Below, one piece after another: positions 41,528 through 51,832 of a stretch of DNA of 64,000 nt (its first letter is position 1; every line of letters begins with the position of its first letter). The notes beneath the pieces are model-generated. The model was not told where the DNA came from, ran no database searches, and saw only the letters and a program-made list of their open reading frames with translations. Source of the stretch: Microbulbifer sp. Q7 (GTDB taxonomy: Bacteria > Pseudomonadota > Gammaproteobacteria > Pseudomonadales > Cellvibrionaceae); the NCBI RefSeq assembly GCF_001639145.1, contig NZ_LROY01000002.1:528501-592500 (forward strand), given 5' to 3'. A program made the translations under genes and the position numbers.

Positions 41528-42802
41528 ATGGACAGGCAATGGTGGCAATCACTTTACGGCTTACCGCCCCTGATATGGATTATTTTACTGGGCAGCTTCT
41601 TTGGTCGCGGCACCTATTTTATGGTCTGGCCATTTCTGGCCATTTTACTGCACGAAAAGTTTGCGCTGACGCCGGGAGTGATTGGTGTGATTCTCAGCGC
41701 GTCAGCCATGGCGTCCGCACTGCTCGGCTTTTATGTGGGAGCGCTTTCGGACCGTTATGGCCGTCGGGGTGTGCTGATTCTCGGCACTGCCATCAATGCC
41801 TGTGCCTTTGTGATTTTGTCTCAGGCAGAAACCCTGATGGCGTTTGTGATTGCGATCACCCTTTGCTCCATTGGGCGGTCAATCTGGGAGCCACCGGCGA
41901 GTGCACTTTTTGGCGACCTGATACCGGATGCCAGAAGCCGTGAGCTGGCACTGCAATTTCGCTACTTCCTGATTAATGTTGGCGCGGCACTGGGCCCGAT
42001 CATTGGTGTGTGGGCTGGTATCAGCGCACAGCAATCTACCTTCGGACTGACTGCGCTGAGCTACTTGTTATTGTGCATCGGGCTTGTATGGGGCTTCCAA
42101 TACTCCGCTGCGGGAAAGCAGTCCCGTCGACAAAAGCACACCGCCAGCAGTTTTACACAGACCATACAGGTCTTGCGCCAGGACCGAGTATTTCTCGTTG
42201 TCGTACTGGCGAATGTGCTGACGCTGTTTATTTACGCGCACTTCGATACCAGCCTGGTCCAGTACCTGACGCAAATGCAGGCGCCAGCTTTAGTAGGGCT
42301 GATTTCCGGGATGATCCTGGTCAATGCCATGACCATTGTCCTTTTGCAGTTTCCGCTGTTGCGCGCCTTGGGAGGGCTGGATGTAAACCAGCGGATGATG
42401 ATCGGCGTGATTATTCTCGCGTTGGGCCAAGCCTGGTTTGCGCTGAACCCCATACACTGGCTTTACGGCTGGCTGGGGGCGACGTTTGTGGTGAGCGTTG
42501 CCGAAGCAATTTTGTTTCCCACAATGAGTATCCAGATAGACCGAATGGCTCCCAATCATCTCAGAGGCAGTTACTTCGGTGCGGCTTCTTTTTACGCGTT
42601 CGGTTGGTCGAGCGCACCACTAGTTGGCGGCTATGTCATTCAGTGGTTTGGTGGCAGTGTTCTCTACTGGAGCATGCTTGTGTTCTGCGGCCTTGTCCTG
42701 GCGCTCTATCGCTACGGCAAGCGATTGGGTGAAGGGGAGAAGCGCGTCGCTGAGCCCATCAGCGAGCCTCCCGTGCACAAGCCGGAGGCGCTGTCACAAT
42801 AG
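41528..42802 (+). CDS. MFS transporter, drug-efflux type
   Basis: The 424-residue protein has twelve predicted helices and the MFS motif GALSDRYGRRGVLILG between helices 2 and 3. The helix-5 region IWEPPASALFGDLIP and RYFLINVGAALGPIIG resemble the MdtH/YttB-like group of drug:H+ antiporters. The start ATG at 41528 has GGGAG eight bases upstream. Expression may depend on read-through of the preceding terminator. Substrate unknown. It precedes the poly(Asp-Ala) gene in the same direction but shows no obvious functional link. Confidence 0.88.
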   Translation: MDRQWWQSLYGLPPLIWIILLGSFFGRGTYFMVWPFLAILLHEKFALTPGVIGVILSASAMASALLGFYVGALSDRYGRRGVLILGTAINACAFVILSQAETLMAFVIAITLCSIGRSIWEPPASALFGDLIPDARSRELALQFRYFLINVGAALGPIIGVWAGISAQQSTFGLTALSYLLLCIGLVWGFQYSAAGKQSRRQKHTASSFTQTIQVLRQDRVFLVVVLANVLTLFIYAHFDTSLVQYLTQMQAPALVGLISGMILVNAMTIVLLQFPLLRALGGLDVNQRMMIGVIILALGQAWFALNPIHWLYGWLGATFVVSVAEAILFPTMSIQIDRMAPNHLRGSYFGAASFYAFGWSSAPLVGGYVIQWFGGSVLYWSMLVFCGLVLALYRYGKRLGEGEKRVAEPISEPPVHKPEALSQ

Positions 42803-42841
42803 TGAGAACGGGTTCAGATACCCGTCGCCTTGATTGTTGAT

Positions 42842-42858
42842 TTGGCGCCCGGCTTGCC
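42842..42858 (+). promoter_or_regulatory. Candidate sigma-54 promoter upstream of the Asp-Ala repeat gene
   Basis: TTGGCGCCCGGCTTGCC has the GG-N10-GC spacing and the TGGC...TTGC cores of -24/-12 elements (GG 42844-42845, GC 42856-42857). It lies about 200 bases before the start codon. No activator site is identified, and the match could be chance. Confidence 0.3.
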
Positions 42859-43057
42859 CCCTGAGACTTATATTCGCTTTCTCATTTACTGACTGATTGC
42901 TTGAAGAAATTGAATAACTCATCCATACCAATATATGTCTGTTTAAAAAATGGACATTTAGAGTGAAGTTTGTACTCTTGCTGAGGGTGTGGGTACGCTT
43001 CGTCAACATTGGTCAGTATCTCATCAGTGGATGGTGAGAAGTGAATAGGTAGGCAGG

Positions 43058-45637
<2,580 letters not shown>

Positions 45638-45676
45638 CGCACATCGCTGAACTGGCCCAGATTTTTTGGGCGCCAC

Positions 45677-45709
45677 AAGCACCGGGCCGAAAACCCGGTG
45701 CTTTTTTAT
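45677..45709 (+). terminator. Terminator between the Asp-Ala gene and its exporter
   Basis: A 10-bp stem AAGCACCGGG/CCCGGTGCTT (45677-45686 with 45694-45703) is followed by TTTTATT. It closes the substrate gene, so the secretion operon at 45800 probably has its own promoter. Confidence 0.9.
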
Positions 45710-45799
45710 TGGGCTAAACTTTAGGCACCAATATCAATAAATGTTGGGTGTGGGATCTACAGGAAGTGGCCCGTACGCAGCACGAACAAGTGAATAACA

Positions 45800-47284
45800 G
45801 TGAGTCATCGAAATACGATTCTCAAGCTAGGGATGGCTGAGCGTCTGTTAAGCCGCCAAACCTATTCCGCCTCCCGGTTGTTGATCCCGGTTATTGCCGC
45901 ACTGTCGTCTGTGGTGTTTGCCGACTCGTCAAACGAATCGGCGTTCGAGTCTATTAGTCCGAGCCGTCTTCAGGGCGAGGTAACCGTCAGTCCGCTGTAT
46001 TCCGCGCAACCCTTGAACCCAGGCATATCCGCCAGTAGCGCCGGCTTAACAATCGGCATGACGGATGCGGTGCAGCAGGCGGTAGCGTGGCATCCGGCTG
46101 TGGGGCAGTCGGTGGGCGAACTCCAGCGTCAGCAGGAAAGTATTCGCTCAGCGCGCGCGGGTTATTTCCCGCAAGTGAGCGTTGGGGTTGTCGGTGGCTA
46201 TGATACCGAGAACGACGGTGACGGCGAAGGACATGCGGTACAGCTGTATATTTCGCAGGTCATTTATGACTTTGGGAAAATCTCCGGAAGTATCGACGCG
46301 GCGACGGCGGGCGCACGTGCTTCCCAGGCGAGGGTGCTGCAACAGATCGATACCATTGCGCGCGATACCGCTCAGGCAGCGCTTGAGGTAATGCGCTACC
46401 AGGCACTGGTTGAATCCGCCGATGCCCAGGTGGAAGGGGTGTCATCCATTTCCCGTTTGGTGTCTATGCGCAACAAGCGCGGAGCCAGTTCCCGCTCGGA
46501 TGTGTTGCAGGCGCAGGCGCGCATCGAATCTGCCCGTGCCAACCGTCAGCAGACCCTCGCACAGTTGAATCGTTGGCGCAGTGTGCTGCAGAACTTGATG
46601 GGCATAGAGCAGCCGATCGCCTTGACCAATGGTGTTCCACAGCCTGTGGTCAGTGGTTGCATGATTGATCCCATGTTGGCCAATACAGCGCCGGCCGTTT
46701 TGCTGGCGGAGGCCGAGCGCGCAGAGGCTGTGGCACAGCTGAAAGAAGCGCGCGCACAATCCTGGCCGACCCTGTCATTGGACGGCAGCGTCAACCGTTA
46801 TCTGGATCAGCAATATATTGATACCAACGCACTCAATGATAACGAGAGTGCCATTTTCCTGAATCTTTCGATGCCGATTTACCAGGGTGGCCGCATTTAT
46901 GCCAACCGGGATGCGGCAAATTTTGCCATGCGCTCGGCGGAGGCCGCCAAAGACAGTGCCAGGCTCACGGTGGCAAGGGACCTGCGTATCGCGCAGAGTC
47001 AGAGCATTGGTCTGGAACGCAGCCTGAATATTCTGGACACACGGCTTCGCGCCATCGAAGAAACGCGAGATCTCTATCGCAAGCAGTATTCGGCACTCGG
47101 TACGCGCACATTAGTGGAGCTGTTGAACTCGGAAGAGGAGGTGCAGCAGGCGCGGATCGAGAAAAGCAATACCCAGTATGACTTGTACCAGTTAAACGTC
47201 GATTGTCTGTACACCGTGGGTGAAATTCGCAGTGCTTTTGATCTTCAGGGGCGCGCCATACAAGGGGTGGAAGTTCTGCCATGA
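45800..47284 (+). CDS. TolC-like outer-membrane channel of the type I secretion system
   Basis: The 494-residue protein (GTG start; an ATG at 45833 is an alternative) has a signal region (LLIPVIAALSSVVFAD) and two outer-membrane efflux protein repeats with long coiled coils (about 85-290 and 300-480). Features include AVAWHPAVGQSVGELQRQQ and QVIYDFGKISGSIDAA, characteristic of the LapE/AggA group linked to adhesin exporters. It forms the outer-membrane tunnel for the ABC and HlyD-like partners. Its stop overlaps the start of the ABC gene (ATGA), so the three exporter genes are one operon. Confidence 0.9.
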   Translation: MSHRNTILKLGMAERLLSRQTYSASRLLIPVIAALSSVVFADSSNESAFESISPSRLQGEVTVSPLYSAQPLNPGISASSAGLTIGMTDAVQQAVAWHPAVGQSVGELQRQQESIRSARAGYFPQVSVGVVGGYDTENDGDGEGHAVQLYISQVIYDFGKISGSIDAATAGARASQARVLQQIDTIARDTAQAALEVMRYQALVESADAQVEGVSSISRLVSMRNKRGASSRSDVLQAQARIESARANRQQTLAQLNRWRSVLQNLMGIEQPIALTNGVPQPVVSGCMIDPMLANTAPAVLLAEAERAEAVAQLKEARAQSWPTLSLDGSVNRYLDQQYIDTNALNDNESAIFLNLSMPIYQGGRIYANRDAANFAMRSAEAAKDSARLTVARDLRIAQSQSIGLERSLNILDTRLRAIEETRDLYRKQYSALGTRTLVELLNSEEEVQQARIEKSNTQYDLYQLNVDCLYTVGEIRSAFDLQGRAIQGVEVLP

Positions 47285-49548
47285 ACGATAAGCAGCATTC
47301 GCCGGAACAGACACGGGCATCGTCACAGGCAGGCACACAGGTGCCAGGCGGTGGCATAGAGTACGCGCCCTGGCGTACGGCGATTGTGGCCGTGGGGAAG
47401 CACTACCGGCTGGAGTTCTCAGAAGAAAATGTACGTATCGCCTCCCACTGGGGTAGCGCTGAACCGGTCGAAAATGTGGTGCGCAGCATGGCGCGGCAAT
47501 CTGGCCTGGTGGCCAAATTCTGTGACTTTGACCCGAGTATGCTCAGTCCATGGCGGTTGCCCCTGGTGATTCAGCTGCGAGATGGGCAAGTGGGGGTCAT
47601 CGAGGCCGCGGATGGTAAAGGAGGGCTGTCGGTTGTATTCAGTGGAGACCAGGGGGCGACATCCCAACTGAAAGCGGATGCACTGGCCGCCCAGATTTCA
47701 GCGGTCGTCATACTGCGCCCTGCGAATAATGTCGCGGACGCGCGTGTGGACGACTACGTCAAACCGCAGGAAAAACATTGGTTCCGCTCCATTATTCTGC
47801 GGGATCTAAAGCCCTACGGTCATGTCATGATCGCCACCACTGTGGCGAATGTGCTGGCGCTTGCCGGTATTCTATTTTCCAAGCAGGTATACGACCGGGT
47901 CATTCCCGCGGAATCTACCCCCACCCTGTATGTATTGTTCAGCGGGGTGATGATTGCGGTGATATTTGACTTTGTCATGCGCGTCAATCGAGTCCGGGTA
48001 ACTGACCTGTTGGGTAAGCGCGCCGATATTCGTGTATCCGATCTGGTTTACGGGCACGCGGTACGCCTGCGCAACAGTGCCAGGCCAAAATCCACCGGTG
48101 CCTTTATTTCGCAGATCCGGGAACTGGAGCGCGTGCGGGAAATGGTAACGTCCACCACCATTCTTGCCTTGGCGGATATGCCGTTCTTTTTCCTGTTTCT
48201 ATTTTTCATGTGGTACATCGCCGGCCCGCTGGCGCTGGTGCCACTCGCAGCGCTTGCTGCGCTGATTATTCCGGGCCTGCTCGCCCAGCGAAAACTGGCA
48301 CAACTGGCTGGCGAATCCATTCGCGAATCTTCCCTGCGCAATGCCATGTTGGTGGAAACTGTACAGGGTATGGAAGACATCAAGGCGTTGCAGGCGGAGC
48401 AGCGTTTTCAGCAACAGTGGAATCACTACAATGCGGTCACCGCAGAATCCAATCTGCGCTTGCGCGGATTGATCGGCCGCCTCGTGACCTGGACCCACAA
48501 TGTGCAATCCTCGGTGTTCGCGCTGATTGTGCTGTTTGGTGCGCCGATGGTGATGGCCGGGGATATGACCACCGGCTCACTGGTGGCGGCGTCCATTCTC
48601 GGGTCCCGAATGATGGCGCCCATGTCTCAGATTACCCAGGTGCTCAGCCGCTGGCAGCAGGCAAAGTACGCGCTCAAGGGGCTTGATCAGATCATGCACC
48701 TGCCGGTGGATCATCCGGAGGGCAGTCGCCGGGTACATTTGCCCTCCATTCGCGGCAATTACCAGTTGCGACAGGCGGCGTTCAAATATTCTGCCGGGGA
48801 TGATGGTGTACCGGCATTGCAAGTGGATTCCCTGCGGATCAAGGCGGGCGAAAAGATCGCCATTCTTGGGCGTAACGGTGCAGGCAAGTCAACCCTGCTA
48901 CAGGCGCTATCCGGCTTTATGGAGGCGAGTGCCGGGGAAATTACCCTGGACGGCGTCAGCCTGGAGCATATCGACCCGGCGGATATTCGGCGGGACATCG
49001 GGTTGCTCACCCAGAATGCCAACCTGTTCCACGGCACCCTGCGGGAGAATGTAACACTGGGCGCGCCCGGTGCGACGGATCGGGAAATCCTTGCTGCGCT
49101 GGATATGTCCGGGGCGCTGGAATTTGTCCGCAAACTGCCAAAAGGGATGGAACACCTTGTTCTGGAAGGCGGTCTGGGATTGTCTGGTGGCCAGCGTCAG
49201 TCACTGCTTCTGGCGCGGCTGTTTATCCGCAATCCACACATCGTACTGTTGGATGAACCTACCGCGTCCCTCGACGATCTCACGGAAAAGCGTTTTATCG
49301 CGAAACTACAGCGCTGGGCCGAGGGGCGGACCCTGATTTTTGCCACGCACCGTAGCAGTACCCTTCAATTGGCGGACCGCGTGTTGGTTGTGGAAAACGG
49401 CCGCTTGATTCTCGACGAACCCAAAGCCATCGCCCTGCAAAAACTGGCACAGGCCAGTGCGCGAGACACAACGGCCTCGACCAATGAGGGCGAAGCATCG
49501 GCATCCGTGGATGCGCGCAGGCGCCGCAAAGACGAGCAGGTAAGCTGA
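47281..49548 (+). CDS. Type I secretion ABC transporter, LapB/HlyB-like
   Basis: The 755-residue protein has an N-terminal C39-peptidase-like domain (about 25-150) without the catalytic Cys, a six-helix membrane domain (about 175-470) and a nucleotide-binding domain with Walker A GRNGAGKST near residue 530, signature LSGGQ near 634 and Walker B IVLLDEPTASLDD near 655. Exporters of large adhesins (LapB, HlyB) share this layout; the inactive C39-like domain binds unfolded cargo and does not cut it. The gene overlaps both neighbours (ATGA with the TolC-like gene, TGATG with the HlyD-like gene). The cargo is most likely the Asp-Ala repeat protein encoded just upstream. Confidence 0.93.
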   Translation: MNDKQHSPEQTRASSQAGTQVPGGGIEYAPWRTAIVAVGKHYRLEFSEENVRIASHWGSAEPVENVVRSMARQSGLVAKFCDFDPSMLSPWRLPLVIQLRDGQVGVIEAADGKGGLSVVFSGDQGATSQLKADALAAQISAVVILRPANNVADARVDDYVKPQEKHWFRSIILRDLKPYGHVMIATTVANVLALAGILFSKQVYDRVIPAESTPTLYVLFSGVMIAVIFDFVMRVNRVRVTDLLGKRADIRVSDLVYGHAVRLRNSARPKSTGAFISQIRELERVREMVTSTTILALADMPFFFLFLFFMWYIAGPLALVPLAALAALIIPGLLAQRKLAQLAGESIRESSLRNAMLVETVQGMEDIKALQAEQRFQQQWNHYNAVTAESNLRLRGLIGRLVTWTHNVQSSVFALIVLFGAPMVMAGDMTTGSLVAASILGSRMMAPMSQITQVLSRWQQAKYALKGLDQIMHLPVDHPEGSRRVHLPSIRGNYQLRQAAFKYSAGDDGVPALQVDSLRIKAGEKIAILGRNGAGKSTLLQALSGFMEASAGEITLDGVSLEHIDPADIRRDIGLLTQNANLFHGTLRENVTLGAPGATDREILAALDMSGALEFVRKLPKGMEHLVLEGGLGLSGGQRQSLLLARLFIRNPHIVLLDEPTASLDDLTEKRFIAKLQRWAEGRTLIFATHRSSTLQLADRVLVVENGRLILDEPKAIALQKLAQASARDTTASTNEGEASASVDARRRRKDEQVS

Positions 49549-50858
49549 TGTCGGAACGCAAACCGCAGCAGGGACCCAAGAGTGCGCCAGGCAACGGGCT
49601 GGCGGAGCATGAATCCGCCATCAGTAGCCGTGCCGGCACGCCGGCGGTTTCCGCGAACGTGGCGATGCTGGAAGCGGACTTTCACAACGCTGGTGCCCAC
49701 TACAGTGAAGATTCGGACGATTCCCAGCTGGCCAGGTCCAATCGGGTAATCTGGATTTTTTTCCTGTTACTGGTGTGCTTTGTTGCCTGGTCTTATTTTG
49801 CCAGGGTGGATGAGGTGTCCAAGGGCGCGGGGAAGGTGATACCCACATCCCGGGCGCAGATGATCCAATCGTTGGAAGGCGGGATTCTCGCGCGCTTGAA
49901 TGTATCCGAGGGGGATATTGTCGAGCGCGGCCAGATTCTGGCGCAGCTGGATCCCACCAAGGTACGTTCCAATGTGCAGGAGAGCGAAGCACGCTATCGC
50001 GCGGCTCTCGCAAGTGCAGCGCGCTTGAGTGCAGAGGTCAACGGCACCGAGTTGGCCTTTCCCGATTCTTTGCAGCAGCACAGTGACTTGATTGCCAAGG
50101 AGCGCAGGCTCTACCAGACCCGCCAGAAAAGCCTGCGTGACTCGCTCAGCAGCCTCGAAGAATCTCGCGACCTGATCAACAGTGAATTATCCATCACCCG
50201 TTCGCTGGTGAGTTCCGGTGCGGCGAGCAACGTCGAAGTCCTGCGCTTGAGTCGCCAGAAATCGGAAATTGACCTGAAGATCAAGGATGTGCGCTCGGAG
50301 TATATGGTGCGCGCCCGTGAGGAGCTGGCGTCGGTGAGTGCCGAGGTAGAAGCTCTGCGTTCGGTGATCGAGGGGCGCTCGGATTCCCTCACTCGGTTGA
50401 CATTGAAGTCCCCTGTGCGCGGTATCGTAAACGATATTGAAGTCACAACCATTGGCGGTGTACTACCACCGAATGGTCGTCTGATGGAAATTGTTCCACT
50501 GGATGATCGCCTCCTGATCGAAGCAAAAATATCGCCGCGGGATATCGCGTTTATTCACCCCGGACAGGATGCCAAGGTAAAGATCACTGCCTACGATTAC
50601 TCGGTGTATGGTGGCCTGGATGGCAAGGTGACCAGTATTTCACCGGACACGATCCAGGATGAAACCCGGCCCGGTGAGTACTTCTACCGCGTATTGATTC
50701 TCACGGAGAGTGATGGCTTGCTGAATCGGGCTGGCAAGGAATTTCCGATTGTCCCGGGCATGGTGGCAACGGTGGATGTGCGCACTGGATCCAAGACCGT
50801 CTTTGACTATCTGGTGAAACCTTTTAACCAGGCCGGTGAGGCGTTGCGCGAACGCTGA
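49548..50858 (+). CDS. HlyD-family periplasmic adaptor, LapC-like
   Basis: The 436-residue membrane-fusion protein has one membrane helix (about 65-85, RVIWIFFLLLVCFVAWSYF), a lipoyl half-motif (SLEGGILARLNVSEGDIVERG), a long coiled coil (about 140-285) and a C-terminal beta-domain ending FDYLVKPFNQAGEALRER, typical of type I secretion adaptors. It bridges the inner-membrane ABC protein to the TolC-like channel. Its start shares a base with the ABC stop. Confidence 0.93.
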   Translation: MSERKPQQGPKSAPGNGLAEHESAISSRAGTPAVSANVAMLEADFHNAGAHYSEDSDDSQLARSNRVIWIFFLLLVCFVAWSYFARVDEVSKGAGKVIPTSRAQMIQSLEGGILARLNVSEGDIVERGQILAQLDPTKVRSNVQESEARYRAALASAARLSAEVNGTELAFPDSLQQHSDLIAKERRLYQTRQKSLRDSLSSLEESRDLINSELSITRSLVSSGAASNVEVLRLSRQKSEIDLKIKDVRSEYMVRAREELASVSAEVEALRSVIEGRSDSLTRLTLKSPVRGIVNDIEVTTIGGVLPPNGRLMEIVPLDDRLLIEAKISPRDIAFIHPGQDAKVKITAYDYSVYGGLDGKVTSISPDTIQDETRPGEYFYRVLILTESDGLLNRAGKEFPIVPGMVATVDVRTGSKTVFDYLVKPFNQAGEALRER

Positions 50859-50881
50859 TCAATACCAGGGGAGGAAGCCGA

Positions 50882-51832
50882 ATGTTGTGGAAATTCATTG
50901 CCTTACTGCCCCTGATTTCTGTGGTGCTGGCCGCCTCAAATCGGCTTTCTGCGGATTCTCGCAACGAGGTGCAGTACCTGACACTGGTGGCCGAAATCAC
51001 CGTTGAGAACGGTACCGCTGAACCGATGGAGGGCTATGTACATCGCGTGGCGGTGCCCGTTGAGGGCCACATGCAACAGCAGTTGCTGGGCATACGCCAT
51101 GATGAAGTGCAGCACTTTACACGTAAGTCTTTCAAGCATGGCGCCGGCGATTATGTGGAGCTGGAGTGGACTATTCCGGCAGGCAGTACGTCGACAAAGA
51201 AAGTCTACTTTGATCTGTTGGTACAAGACTATCAGCTTCATTCCTCCGCGCAGGCATTGGAGCGACGGCCTCGCCAGCCATCTCCGCACGATGTCTACAC
51301 CCAGCCTGCGAAATACATCGAGTCTGAAGCCGATGAAATTGTGCGCCTCGCGCGCCATATCGAGCGCAGCTATGCCGATCCCGAAGCCCGTCTGCGGGCG
51401 GCATTCCTCACACCTCAGCAGATGATTCAATACCGCCGACAATCGACGCGCGGTGCACTGTATGCGGTATCGGCGCGGCAGGGCGACTGCACCGAGTATG
51501 CGGCGTTGTTCGTGGCGATCGCCCGGGCCATGGGGTATCCCGCGCGAATGACCTCCGAGTTTCTGTTTACCGAGCACCGCGAGTTCAGCCAGCCAAACCA
51601 CCACGCGGCGGAGGTGTATCTGGATGGCCGCTGGATACCGGTGGACGCGAATCTCGCTCTGGATCCACGTTTTGGTTACGGCTTTGGCGTGGGCAGCCAC
51701 AGCAAAATCGTATTGAACCGGAATTCTGTCTGGGTCTGGTCGAACCTTTTCCCTCGCGGCGTCAGCAAGCGTCGTGGGGAGGTCGATGTGGATATGCAGT
51801 GGCGTATTCTGGAAATGCAGGGAGCAGAGTAA
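50882..51832 (+). CDS. Secreted transglutaminase-like cysteine enzyme
   Basis: The 316-residue protein has a signal peptide (MLWKFIALLPLISVVLAAS), a beta-rich N-terminal half and a transglutaminase-like core with a complete triad: Cys at about 203 in RQGDCTEYAALFVAIARA, His at about 241 in NHHAAEVYLDGRWIP and Asp at about 255 in VDAN. Members act as proteases or amide/cross-link-forming enzymes in the periplasm; it is not of the LapG subfamily by motif. GAGGAAG precedes the start. It follows the exporter genes with a 23-base gap, and the next gene starts in its stop codon (TAATG), so it belongs to this operon and may cut, cross-link or otherwise act on the exported polymer. Confidence 0.82.
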   Translation: MLWKFIALLPLISVVLAASNRLSADSRNEVQYLTLVAEITVENGTAEPMEGYVHRVAVPVEGHMQQQLLGIRHDEVQHFTRKSFKHGAGDYVELEWTIPAGSTSTKKVYFDLLVQDYQLHSSAQALERRPRQPSPHDVYTQPAKYIESEADEIVRLARHIERSYADPEARLRAAFLTPQQMIQYRRQSTRGALYAVSARQGDCTEYAALFVAIARAMGYPARMTSEFLFTEHREFSQPNHHAAEVYLDGRWIPVDANLALDPRFGYGFGVGSHSKIVLNRNSVWVWSNLFPRGVSKRRGEVDVDMQWRILEMQGAE

